Source: JACVRW01 sp963811055 (GTDB lineage Bacteria; Actinomycetota; Thermoleophilia; Solirubrobacterales; Thermoleophilaceae). From it: DNA of 64,000 nucleotides. Both the position numbers and the translations under genes were made by a program. Shown in pieces: positions 16,946 to 25,230 of this stretch (the first letter of the stretch is position 1; each line of letters opens with the position of its first letter). The stretch spans positions 62,001 through 126,000 of the forward strand of contig CAWEPQ010000001.1 of assembly GCA_963811055.1 (NCBI GenBank), given 5' to 3'. A model generated the notes under the pieces. That model was not told the origin of the DNA, did not search any database, and saw only the letters and a list, made by a program, of their open reading frames with translations.

Positions 16946-18498
16946 GGGGGCGATGGGGCCGTGCTGCGCTCATTGTTGCGAACGGCCTCGACGATCAGGG
17001 CGATCGTGGCCACCAGGCCGAAGATGCCGAGGCCCAGCCCCCAGCCCGCCGCCACGTCCGACCAGTAGTGCGCCCGCAGATAGACCCTGGTGAGGCCGAT
17101 CGCGGCGGTGAGGATCACGGCGCCGGTGACGATCGCCGCCTGGCTGGGCAGCCCGCGTTCGCGGGTGAGCACCACGGCCACGGCGATCCAGGCGGTGGCG
17201 TACGCGGCGTGGCCGCTCGGGAACGACGACTTGCTCGCGTCCACCAGGGGACCGGCGGGCCGCACACGGTCGATCGAGTCCTTGGCCACGTCCACGGCCA
17301 GGACCACGAGCGCGAACCCGACCAGGAGCAGCACGGCATCGCGGTGCCGCTTGCCCGCCACGAGCACCGCGCCGGCCGCCACCACGAGCGCGCTGACGGT
17401 CGCGAACGAGCCGAGCTCAGTGACCACCTTGGCCACGTCGACGGCGAAGTCGCTCAGCAGATGGCGGCCCACGTCGAAGAGCTCACGGTCGAGCGGCGTG
17501 AGCGCCGTGGACCCGTACACGACCGTGGCGTAGAGCACGAACACGTAGATCCCGGCTCCGGCCACCGCCATGGAGGTCACGAGCTTGAGCGAGAGCCGGT
17601 CGACCAGGAACCGGACCTCGGGCCCCAGGACCCGCACCACCGGTCGTACGAGCAGCTTGTACACCGGGCGGCCGACCGCGAACAGCGGCCGCACCAGGGG
17701 ATGGCGCTCGTGGGCCTCCAGCCAGGCGCGGATCTCCGCGCGCCGCCGGTAGGCAGTGACCAATCCGACGATCACCGCGACGGTCAGCCCGAAGCCGAAG
17801 ACCGCCTGGCCGGCGATGTGCGCGACGCGGTCGAACGAGCGCCAGAACACGTAGCCGAGCACGCAGAAGGTGGTGGCCCACAGCCCGGTGCCGACCACGC
17901 TGAACGGGACGAAGCGCCGGTACGCCATTCCGGACGCGCCGGCGATGAACGGGGCGAGTGCGCGCACGAGGCCGATGAAGCGCCCGATCAGGATCGTCTT
18001 GCCGCCGTGCCGCTCGAAGTACCCCTCCACTTGGTCGAGCCGCTCATGGGTGATCTTCACCTTCGGTCCGTGGCGCTCCAGGAAGTTCCGTCCCAGGCGC
18101 CGCCCGATGAAGAAGCTGGTGGTGTCCCCGAGCACCGCGCAGACCCACACCAGGCCGATCAGCGGAAGCAGCGAGATCTCGCCCTGGCCGGCGATCACGC
18201 CGCCGGCGATCACCACGGTCTCGCCGGGTGCCACGAGACCCACGAAGGCGCCCGTCTCGAGGAACGCCATCACCCCCACGAGCAGGTACGTCCACGGGCC
18301 GAGCGCCCGCGCGATGTCGCCGATCAGATCCTTGGGGTCCGGCAGGGCCGACAGGACGCCGCTCGCGTACACCGCGAGCGCGAGCGCGGCCAGCACGAGG
18401 AGGGCCTTGCGCTCGAACTCCAGGCGCCGCCAGCGCCAGACGGCGTAGGCCGCCAGGAGCACGGCCACGACCGCCGCTGCGATATGTGCCGCCGACAC
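16942..18498 (-). CDS. DedA (VTT) and PAP2 phosphatase fusion membrane protein
   Basis: The 518-residue product joins two membrane domains. The N-terminal half (about residues 60-245) is a DedA/VTT domain with the AFLETGAFVGLVAPGETVVI segment, the FFIGRRLGRNFL loop and GRFIGLVRALAPFIAGASGM. The C-terminal half (about 310-500) is a PAP2 phosphatase with KDSIDRVRP, SFPSGHA and RVYLRAHYWSDV, covering the acid phosphatase motifs with catalytic His. DedA proteins move lipid carriers across the membrane and PAP2 enzymes dephosphorylate undecaprenyl pyrophosphate or lipid phosphates. The fusion therefore suggests carrier-lipid recycling, which is inference. Confidence 0.9.
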   Translation of the reverse strand: MSAAHIAAAVVAVLLAAYAVWRWRRLEFERKALLVLAALALAVYASGVLSALPDPKDLIGDIARALGPWTYLLVGVMAFLETGAFVGLVAPGETVVIAGGVIAGQGEISLLPLIGLVWVCAVLGDTTSFFIGRRLGRNFLERHGPKVKITHERLDQVEGYFERHGGKTILIGRFIGLVRALAPFIAGASGMAYRRFVPFSVVGTGLWATTFCVLGYVFWRSFDRVAHIAGQAVFGFGLTVAVIVGLVTAYRRRAEIRAWLEAHERHPLVRPLFAVGRPVYKLLVRPVVRVLGPEVRFLVDRLSLKLVTSMAVAGAGIYVFVLYATVVYGSTALTPLDRELFDVGRHLLSDFAVDVAKVVTELGSFATVSALVVAAGAVLVAGKRHRDAVLLLVGFALVVLAVDVAKDSIDRVRPAGPLVDASKSSFPSGHAAYATAWIAVAVVLTRERGLPSQAAIVTGAVILTAAIGLTRVYLRAHYWSDVAAGWGLGLGIFGLVATIALIVEAVRNNERSTAPSPP

Positions 18499-18517
18499 GC
18501 GGCGGACTGTAGGCGCC

Positions 18518-19345
18518 TCAGCAGCGGCGGAGCCGCGTGGCGACGGCTCCCTGAATCGAGGCCGCTGCCTCTGAGGCCGCGGCCTCGGACTCGAACAGCC
18601 CGAAGCAGGTGGGGCCTGAGCCGCTCACACAGGCCCCGAGAGCACCCGCCGCCCGCAGGGTGTCCAGCGCTTCGGCCACGTCCGGGAGGAGCGCGATGGC
18701 GGCCGGGCCCAGGTCGTTTTCGAGCACTCCGGCGAGCGTGCGCGCGTCCGCACCGGCGAGGCGCCGCAGCGGCGCCGGGTCGAGCCGCTCGCGCCACCCT
18801 GCGCGCCGGTCGAGCTCCGCGTAGACCTGACCGGCCGACAGCCCGCGCGGGTCCGGCACCAGCACCACGTCGACTGGCGGCAGCTCGATCGGCTCGACCA
18901 CCTCGCCGGTGCCGGTCACGACCGCGTGCCGTGGCTCGACCTGGCTCGGCACGTCCGAGCCGAGGCCGGCGGCCAGGGCACGGAGTGCCTCCGTGTCAAG
19001 CGGATCGCCCGCCAGCCGGTTGGCGGCCCGCAGCGCAGCCGCGGCGTCGGCGCTTCCGCCGCCGAGCCCGGCGGCTATCGGGATGCGCTTGTGTATGCGC
19101 ACGGCGAGCGGCGGGAGCGCTCCGGCGACGCGCTCGCGAAACGCGGCCAGCGCCGCCCCGGCGAGGTTCTCGCCGTCCACGCCCGGACAGGTGACGGTGT
19201 CGGCGGCGCCGGGCGCCTCCTCCACCTCGAGCTCGTCCGCGAGCTCGAGTGACGCGAACAGCGACGCGATCGGATGCATGCCGCCGTCCGGCGGTCCGAC
19301 ATGGAGAACCAGGTTCAGCTTCGCCGGGGCGAGCTCGTGGACCAT
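18518..19345 (-). CDS. ispE: 4-diphosphocytidyl-2-C-methyl-D-erythritol kinase
   Basis: IspE phosphorylates CDP-methylerythritol in the MEP isoprenoid pathway. The 275-residue product has the N-terminal APAKLNLVLHVG motif, the GHMP ATP-binding loop IPIAAGLGGGSADAAAALRA (about residues 88-107), and the C-terminal GACVSGSGPTCFGLF motif. GHMP kinase length and order are normal. It follows rsmA on the same strand with a 24-base gap, the widespread rsmA-ispE arrangement. Confidence 0.95.
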   Translation of the reverse strand: MVHELAPAKLNLVLHVGPPDGGMHPIASLFASLELADELEVEEAPGAADTVTCPGVDGENLAGAALAAFRERVAGALPPLAVRIHKRIPIAAGLGGGSADAAAALRAANRLAGDPLDTEALRALAAGLGSDVPSQVEPRHAVVTGTGEVVEPIELPPVDVVLVPDPRGLSAGQVYAELDRRAGWRERLDPAPLRRLAGADARTLAGVLENDLGPAAIALLPDVAEALDTLRAAGALGACVSGSGPTCFGLFESEAAASEAAASIQGAVATRLRRC

Positions 19346-19369
19346 TCGCGGCAGGCTACGTGGCGCGGG

Positions 19370-20200
19370 TCAGCGCCGGGCGAGCGCGTGGGCCAGGCGG
19401 GTCCAGTGCTCCGGGTGGAGCCGCTCCGCCCGCGCATCGGCCGGGAGCTCCATCAGCTCGAGCTCGGCGCGCACCGAGTCGCGGAGCCCGGGCGGCGATT
19501 CGGGCGCGAGCGCAAGGGACCCGGCGAGCGCCTTGCGCCGGTGGGCGAAGCCCGCGTGGACGAGCTCGCGCACGGCCTCGTCGGGCGCGGGGCCGCGGCG
19601 GCGCATCGACAGGAGCACGGAGTCCACGTGCGGCACGGGATGGAACACGGTGCGCGGGACCTTGCGGAGCACCCGCACCTCGCAGGCCAGCTGGGCGAGC
19701 ACCGACGTGGCGCCGTACACGCGGCCGCCGGGACCGGCCGCGAGCCGCTCGCCGACCTCGCGCTGGGCCATCGCCACCCACAGGCTGGCCCCCGGCAGCT
19801 CGGCGATCGACTTGAGGAGGACGGTGGCGGCCACGCCATAGGGCAGGTTGGCCACCACCTTCGTGGGCGTGGGAACCAGAGCGCCGAAGTCGAGCTTGAC
19901 GGCGTCGGCCAGGTGGAGCGTGGCGTTCTCGAACGGGGCGAGCGCCTCCAGCAGCGGCGGCTCGAGCGAGCGGTCGACCTCCACCACGTGCAGGTGCGCC
20001 ACCCGGGGCGCCAGGTGCTCGGAGAGCACGCCGAGCCCGCCGCCCACCTCGAGCACCACGTCGCCGGGATCGAGCTCCGCGGCGCGCTCGATCACGCCCA
20101 GCAGGTTGTCGTCGATCAGGAAGTTCTGGCCGAGCTCGCGATTGGGGCGCACCTCGAACTGGCGCAGGCGCCGCATGCTCGCCTGGCGCGGCTCGCTCAC
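19370..20200 (-). CDS. rsmA: 16S rRNA dimethyladenosine transferase
   Basis: RsmA (KsgA) dimethylates two adjacent adenines at the 3' end of 16S rRNA. The 276-residue product has RELGQNFLIDDN, the SAM-binding VLEVGGGLGVLSEHLA, then DAVKLDF and the catalytic ANLPYGVAATVL (N-x-P-Y), and FHPVPHVDSVLL. The GTG start overlaps the tatD stop codon (GTGA), so tatD and rsmA are coupled. Confidence 0.95.
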   Translation of the reverse strand: MSEPRQASMRRLRQFEVRPNRELGQNFLIDDNLLGVIERAAELDPGDVVLEVGGGLGVLSEHLAPRVAHLHVVEVDRSLEPPLLEALAPFENATLHLADAVKLDFGALVPTPTKVVANLPYGVAATVLLKSIAELPGASLWVAMAQREVGERLAAGPGGRVYGATSVLAQLACEVRVLRKVPRTVFHPVPHVDSVLLSMRRRGPAPDEAVRELVHAGFAHRRKALAGSLALAPESPPGLRDSVRAELELMELPADARAERLHPEHWTRLAHALARR

Positions 20201-20949
20201 CAGCCGAACACCCGCGAAGCGTTGGCCTCAACCGCGTTCTCGACCTGCTCGTAGGAGACGCCACGCAGCTCGGCGACCCAGCGCGCGGTGTGGGTCACGT
20301 TCGCCGGCTCGTTCGGCTTCCCGCGCAGCGGCTGAGGCGCGAGGTAGGGCGCGTCGGTCTCCACGAGCAGCAGCTCCTCCGGCACCCGCCGCGCGGCCTC
20401 GTGGAGCTCCACGGCCTTGGGATAGGTGACGTTGCCGGCGAAGGAACAGAGGTAGCCGTGCTCGACGCATTCGTCGAGGCGCTCGGGCGCCGAGAAGCAG
20501 TGGAGGATCACCGCCGGGATCGCCCCCGCGTGCTCGCGCAGCAGCGCGAACGTGTCGTCCTCAGCGGCACGGGTGTGAATGGCCACCGGCAGCGCGAGCC
20601 GGCCGGCCAGCTCCAGCTGCGCCTCGAACGCCCGGCGCTGGTCGTCGCGGGGAGCGTGGTCGCGGTAGTAGTCGAGGCCCGTCTCCCCGATGGCGCGCGC
20701 CACGGGATCGGCGGCCGCGCGCTCGATCTCCTCGAGGTCCGCCGCGCCGAACCCGGCGGTCTCGTGCGGGTGGCGACCGACGATCGCCGCCACGTCGGGG
20801 TTCTCCTGGGCCGCCGCAAGCGCCCGCTGGATCGAGGGCCCGTCCGTTCCCACCGTGGCCACCCGCCGGACGCCGGCGGCCCGGGCCCGCTCGAGGACCT
20901 CGGCCTCCGGGGCCTTGCAGAAGTCCAGGTGGCAGTGGGTGTCGACCAC
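20197..20949 (-). CDS. tatD: TatD-family metal-dependent hydrolase
   Basis: TatD proteins are TIM-barrel metal-dependent nucleases acting on DNA. The 250-residue product has VDTHCHLDF at the N-terminus (metal-binding HxH), GRHPHET, AIGETGLDYYRD, the AIHTR and ILHCFS metal histidines, and LLVETDAPYLAP near the C-terminus. GTG 20949 starts exactly at the conserved motif. It lies 20 bases after metG, the conserved metG-tatD-rsmA-ispE order. Confidence 0.93.
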   Translation of the reverse strand: MVDTHCHLDFCKAPEAEVLERARAAGVRRVATVGTDGPSIQRALAAAQENPDVAAIVGRHPHETAGFGAADLEEIERAAADPVARAIGETGLDYYRDHAPRDDQRRAFEAQLELAGRLALPVAIHTRAAEDDTFALLREHAGAIPAVILHCFSAPERLDECVEHGYLCSFAGNVTYPKAVELHEAARRVPEELLLVETDAPYLAPQPLRGKPNEPANVTHTARWVAELRGVSYEQVENAVEANASRVFGW

Positions 20950-20969
20950 CGGAAGCCCTCGGCCGGCCG

Positions 20970-22493
20970 CTAGGCCGCCGTGGCCTCGGAGGGCTCCACG
21001 CGCGGGAAGAGCTGACCGAGCTCCCCGATCCGCTCGCCGCCCGGAAGCGCACCGAAGCGGGCGTTGTCGAGCGACGGGTCCTCGCGCCCGAGCGCGGCGA
21101 GCAGCCGCTCGGCGGAGGCCGGCATGAACGCGAGCAGGAGCACCGACACCACGCGCATGCCCTCCGCCAGCGAGTAGAGCACCTGGTCCAGGTGCTCTGT
21201 CTCGGCGTCGTCCTTCGACAGCTTCCAGGGCTCCTCGTCCTGCACGAAGCGGTTGAGCCGCTTGACCCGCTGCCAGATCTCGTCGAGCGCCAGCGACGGC
21301 TCCACGCGGTCGAGCAGGTCCTTGACCGTGTCGGTCAGGCCGTCGAAGTCCTTGGCCAGCTCGGACGACGGCTCCGCCTCGGGCACCACCCCGTCGCGGT
21401 AGCGCTCGATCATCGCGAGCGTGCGGCTGGCGAGGTTGCCGTACTCGTTGGCGAGCTCGGTGGTGTAGCGCGTCTCGAACCCCTCGGGCGAGACCTCGCC
21501 GTCCTGCCCGAACCGGACCTCGCGGAGCGCGTAGTAGCGCAGGGCGTCGGCCCCGTAGATCTCCACCACCTGGAACGGCTCGATGACGTTCCCCAGCGAC
21601 TTGGACATCTTGTGCTCGCCGAGCAGGAGGAAGCCGTGGATGCCCACCTGGCGCGGCACCTCGATCTCGGCCGCCATCAGCAGCGCCGGCCAGATGACGG
21701 CGTGGAACTTGAGGATGTCCTTCCCGATGAGATGGAGCGAGGCGGGCCAGAACCGGTCGGTCAGGTCCTCGCCCTCACGCGCGTACGAGAGTGCCGTGTA
21801 GTAGTTGAGCAGCGCGTCGATCCAGACGTAGATGACCTGCGACTCGTCCCACGGGACCGGCACGCCCCACTTGAGCCGCGACCGGCTGAGCGACAGGTCC
21901 TGCAGCCCGCCCTTGATGAACGAGAGCGCCTCGTTGAAGCGCTCCTGCGGGACCACGAAGTCGGGGCGCTCCGCGTAGAGGCGCTCGAGCGGCTCCTGAA
22001 ACGCCGACAGCCGGAAGAACCAGTTGTCCTCGACCTCCCAGTCGAGCTCGATCTTGTGGATCGCGCAGCGATTGCCGTCCTCGATCTCCGAGTCGGTCTT
22101 GAAGTCCGCGCAGCGCGGGCAGAACCAGCCCTCGTAGGTGCCCTCGAAGACGTGCCCGTTGTCGTGGATCTTCTGCACGACCTCGGCGACCTTCTCGAGG
22201 TGCTCGGTGTCGGTCGTGCGGATGAAGAAGTCGTTCGTGGCGTTGAGCTTGGCCGCCAGCTCCCGGAAGCGGACGGCGTTGCGGTCGCCCAGCTCACGCG
22301 GCGTGATGCCCTCACGCTCGGCCGCGAGCGCAACCGGCTCGCCGTGCTCGTCGGTGCCGGTCAGGAAGAACACGTCCTCCCCGCGCTGGCGCATGTGACG
22401 GGCCAGCACGTCAGCCGCGATCGTCGTGTAGGCGTGCCCGAGATGGGGCTCCCCGTTCACGTAGTAGATCGGCGTGGTGACGTAGTAAGCCAT
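20970..22493 (-). CDS. metG: Methionyl-tRNA synthetase
   Basis: MetG charges tRNA-Met. The 507-residue class I synthetase has the HLGHAYTTIAADVLAR signature, the zinc-knuckle region FCPRCADFK with a second site reduced to RCAIH, WIDALLNYYTAL, and the KMSKSLGNVI loop. The anticodon-binding helical domain follows, with no C-terminal tRNA-binding EMAP domain. Length fits the short bacterial form. First gene of the metG-tatD-rsmA-ispE block; its start codon is 12 bases from the likely end of the M23 gene. Confidence 0.96.
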   Translation of the reverse strand: MAYYVTTPIYYVNGEPHLGHAYTTIAADVLARHMRQRGEDVFFLTGTDEHGEPVALAAEREGITPRELGDRNAVRFRELAAKLNATNDFFIRTTDTEHLEKVAEVVQKIHDNGHVFEGTYEGWFCPRCADFKTDSEIEDGNRCAIHKIELDWEVEDNWFFRLSAFQEPLERLYAERPDFVVPQERFNEALSFIKGGLQDLSLSRSRLKWGVPVPWDESQVIYVWIDALLNYYTALSYAREGEDLTDRFWPASLHLIGKDILKFHAVIWPALLMAAEIEVPRQVGIHGFLLLGEHKMSKSLGNVIEPFQVVEIYGADALRYYALREVRFGQDGEVSPEGFETRYTTELANEYGNLASRTLAMIERYRDGVVPEAEPSSELAKDFDGLTDTVKDLLDRVEPSLALDEIWQRVKRLNRFVQDEEPWKLSKDDAETEHLDQVLYSLAEGMRVVSVLLLAFMPASAERLLAALGREDPSLDNARFGALPGGERIGELGQLFPRVEPSEATAA

Positions 22494-22505
22494 CGCTTCT
22501 CGATG

Positions 22506-23355
22506 CTACTCGCGCGTCCGCGCACCCCGCCGGCAGCGGCATCGGTGCGGCGAGCCGGCCCTGCCGATCGAGAGCACGAGCGCCGCGGCGAGCATGCCGG
22601 CGCACGCGGCCACCCACCCGACGTCCGGCCCGCCGTGACCCGGCGCCGGCCGGGCGGCGTGGGAACCACGGCCCTCCGGCACCGGCGCGGGAGCGGCTGC
22701 CCGGCCGCCGATCGGTGCGGGCCCGAGGCCGGGCGCGGGAGCCGGCAGTGGCCGCGCCGAGGGACTCGGGGCCGCAGCGGAACAGCCCGCGGCGCCGGGA
22801 CGGGTGCGGGCGCCGGCGCCGGCGCGGGCGCGCGGGTACCGGCACGGCCACGGGCACCGCCTGCGGCGGCCTCACCGGTGGCGCCGCGAGCGGCGGGAGA
22901 AGCGTGAGCGGATCGACGTAGGCGTGCCGGGTGCCGGCCGCGCGCACACCGAGGTGCAGGTGCGGACGTTCGAGCGAGCGGACACCGGTCGTGCCGACCG
23001 TCCCGATTGCCTGCCCGATCGCGAGACGGGCGCCGGGCCGAACCGCGATCGACCCCAGGTGCAGGTAGGCGACGTCGAAGCGGCCGTCCTCACTCCGCAC
23101 GCTGACGGTCGATCCCGACGAGCCCGCGGTGCCCGCGAAGCGCACGAGTCCCGCTGAGGCCGCCACCACGGGAGCCCCGACGCGACCGGCGATGTCGATG
23201 CCGCGGTGTTGCCCCGCCGCATATGGGTCGTCGCCGTTGCGATACGCCGTGACCACCTCGCCGTCGAGCGGCCAGGTCCATGCGGCGAGCGCGGTTGGCG
23301 GAGCGAGCAGGAGGGCGCCCGCCGCCACGGCGGTTGCGATCGCGAGTCGGGACAT
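22506..23355 (-). CDS. Secreted M23 (LytM-like) peptidase, frameshifted in its Pro/Ala linker
   Basis: A signal peptide (LAIATAVAAGALLLAPPTALA) leads to an M23 domain with GQHRGIDIAGRVGAPVVAAS and RPHLHLGVR, the zinc-binding H-x(3)-D and H-x-H motifs. M23 enzymes cut peptidoglycan cross-links. After VPVPARP the frame degenerates into Arg-rich residues. If one base near 22824 is removed the frame continues as a Pro/Ala linker, a transmembrane segment (VGWVAACAGMLAAALVLSIG) and a basic tail, ending at TAG 22506. That form gives a C-terminally anchored enzyme and looks right. A TACGGT -10 box sits 7 bases before ATG 23355; the linker is very GC-rich. Confidence 0.8.
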
Positions 23356-23441
23356 GGCGGCCACCGTAGGTCGGCGCCAGCCGCTTGCGGCACGGGTTTT
23401 ACGTATCCGTGCGCCGTCGTGGCAAAGCCGTCACGGTCGTG

Positions 23442-24254
23442 TCAGTCCGACGTGAGCGCCCGGTAGAGCGCGTTCGCGCTCCCGCCGGTGAGCTCCGCCA
23501 CGACGGCCGCCGCGCGGCGCGGCTTTGCGCCCGCGTCGACCAGCTCGCGCAACGCGTCGAGCGCGGCTCCCTCGGGCCCCGCGTCCGGCCGTGCGGTCGG
23601 CGCGAGGACCAGCACCACCTCGCCGCGCGGCGGCGCCTCGGCGTAGCGCTCCGCGAGCTCGGCTGCGCTCCCGCGCACCACCTCCTCGTGTGCCTTGGTC
23701 AGCTCGCGACAGACCGCGACCTGACGCTCCGGCTCGAGTGCCGCCACCGCCGCCAGCGTCGCGGGAACGCGCCGCGGCGACTCGAAGGCGACCAGCGTTC
23801 CGCCCGGCTCGCGAAGCACTGTCTCAAGCTCCGCGCGCTTGCGCGGCAGGAAGCCCTGGAAGCGCCACTCGGCGGCGGGCAGGCCGGAAGCCACGAGCGC
23901 CGTGATGGGCGCGGACGGCCCCGGCAGCACCTCCACCGGCAGCCCGGCGGCCACGCAGCCGCGCACGAGCAGGAACCCCGGGTCCGACACGAGCGGCATG
24001 CCGGCGTCGGACACGAGCGCCACGGTGGCGCCCTCGCGCATGCGCTCCACGAGCTCGGCGGCGCGGGCCCGCTCGTTGTGCTCGTGGTAGGACAGGAGCC
24101 GCGCCTTCACGCCGTAGCGGTCGAGCAGCACTCGGGTGCGCCGCGTGTCCTCGCAGGCCACCACATCCGCTTCGCGAAGCGCGGCGAGCACGCGCAGCGT
24201 GATGTCCTCCAGGTTGCCGATCGGGGTGGGACAGACCACCAGCCGCCCGCTCAC
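23442..24254 (-). CDS. rsmI: 16S rRNA 2'-O-ribose C1402 methyltransferase
   Basis: RsmI methylates the ribose of C1402 in 16S rRNA. The 270-residue tetrapyrrole-methylase-fold protein has LVVCPTPIGNLEDITLRVL at the N-terminus, VACEDTRRTRVLLDRYG, LVSDAGMPLVSDPGF, VEVLPGPSAPITALVASGLP and LLSYHEHNE. The GTG start at 24254 overlaps the stop codon of the ROK kinase gene (GTGA). The last 50 residues (AGAKPRRAAAVVAELTGGSANALYRALT) are the usual RsmI tail. Confidence 0.95.
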   Translation of the reverse strand: MSGRLVVCPTPIGNLEDITLRVLAALREADVVACEDTRRTRVLLDRYGVKARLLSYHEHNERARAAELVERMREGATVALVSDAGMPLVSDPGFLLVRGCVAAGLPVEVLPGPSAPITALVASGLPAAEWRFQGFLPRKRAELETVLREPGGTLVAFESPRRVPATLAAVAALEPERQVAVCRELTKAHEEVVRGSAAELAERYAEAPPRGEVVLVLAPTARPDAGPEGAALDALRELVDAGAKPRRAAAVVAELTGGSANALYRALTSD

Positions 24255-25207
24255 GAGAGGCCGCCGTCCAGCGCCAGCAGGGCCGCTCCGAGCATTCCCG
24301 ACTCGGCGCCGAAGAGAGCGGGCACGATCTCGACGAGCTCGCGCGAGGGCGGCAGCGCACGCTCCGCCACCACCTGGCGCGCCGGCTCGATCAGGAGCTC
24401 CCCCGCCGCCACCGCCCCACCCCCGATCACGATCATCTCGGGGTTGAGCGCGTTCACGATGCTCACGAGCCCGGCACCGAGTCGCCGGCCCACGTTGGCG
24501 AGCGTTTCGCGCGCGGCGTCGTCGCCGTCGTGGGCGAGCTCGGTGGCGATCGCGCCGGTGATCTCCGCACCCGCGGCCAGCCGCCGGCCGAGCGCCGACT
24601 CGGGCCGTTCGGCCGCCAGGCGCTCCGCCTCGCGCCCGATCGCGGTTCCCGACGCCAGCACCTCGAGGCAGCCCCGCCCGGGGCAGGCGCCCTGGCAGTC
24701 GGGACCGTCGTAGTCCACGACCATGTGGCCGAGCTCGGCCCCGAGGCCGGTCGCGCCGCGGTAGATACGGCCGTCGAGCAGGAGGCCACCGCCGATGCCG
24801 GTGCCCAGCAGGACCATCGCCGCGTGGCTGCGGCCGGCGGCGGCGCCGTGACGGTGCTCCGCAAGCAGCGCGACGTTGGCGTCGTTGTCCACGTGCACGG
24901 GAACGCCCAGGCGCTCGCTCATCAGATCCCGGAAGGGAACGCCCTCGAGCGGAAGGTGCGTGGACCACGCACTCGAACCACTCTCCTGATGCACGAGAGC
25001 AGGAAGACCGAATGCCACCGCATCCACGTCGGGAGCGGCAGCGCGGATCTCCTCGACCGCCTCGACGAAGATGTCGAGCGTCTCCTGACGGTCCGCGCCG
25101 CGCCAGATCCGATGCACCCTGTGGTGCACCACGAGTTGCTCGTCGACGACGCCGCCGAGGAGCTTCGTGCCCCCCGCGTCGACGCCGATAACCCGTCTCG
25201 GAGGCAT
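24251..25207 (-). CDS. ROK-family sugar kinase (glucokinase-like)
   Basis: The 318-residue product has the ROK N-terminal phosphate-binding motif VIGVDAGGTKLLGGVVD, the VHVDNDANVALLAE strand with the catalytic Asp, the LGTGIGGGLLLDG motif, and the ROK zinc site CQGACPGRGCLE with an upstream His (ELGHMVVDYDG). These fit an ATP-dependent glucokinase or related hexose/N-acetylhexosamine kinase; the exact sugar is not deducible. The gene is divergent from the LytR-CpsA-Psr gene, with only 23 bases between the two start codons and a shared -10 element. It is followed directly by rsmI with overlapping codons. Confidence 0.88.
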   Translation of the reverse strand: MPPRRVIGVDAGGTKLLGGVVDEQLVVHHRVHRIWRGADRQETLDIFVEAVEEIRAAAPDVDAVAFGLPALVHQESGSSAWSTHLPLEGVPFRDLMSERLGVPVHVDNDANVALLAEHRHGAAAGRSHAAMVLLGTGIGGGLLLDGRIYRGATGLGAELGHMVVDYDGPDCQGACPGRGCLEVLASGTAIGREAERLAAERPESALGRRLAAGAEITGAIATELAHDGDDAARETLANVGRRLGAGLVSIVNALNPEMIVIGGGAVAAGELLIEPARQVVAERALPPSRELVEIVPALFGAESGMLGAALLALDGGLS

Positions 25208-25215
25208 GGCCGGAC

Positions 25216-25223
25216 GATATACA
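25216..25223. promoter_or_regulatory. Palindromic shared -10 of a divergent leaderless gene pair
   Basis: GATATACA in this stretch reads TATACA on the plus strand (25218-25223, then 7 bases to GTG 25231) and TATATC on the minus strand (25221-25216, then 8 bases to ATG 25207). Both spacings place transcription starts at the start codons. The 23-base intergenic gap leaves no room for two separate promoters downstream of the codons; each -35 region would lie inside the opposite gene. Confidence 0.6.
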
Positions 25224-25230
25224 GGGTCTG

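Noticed and set aside
22411..22505. Continuation of the M23 frame into metG
   Set aside because: The Arg-rich tail and the overlap with metG mark it as shadow. The alternate frame supplies a transmembrane segment and ends at 22506.
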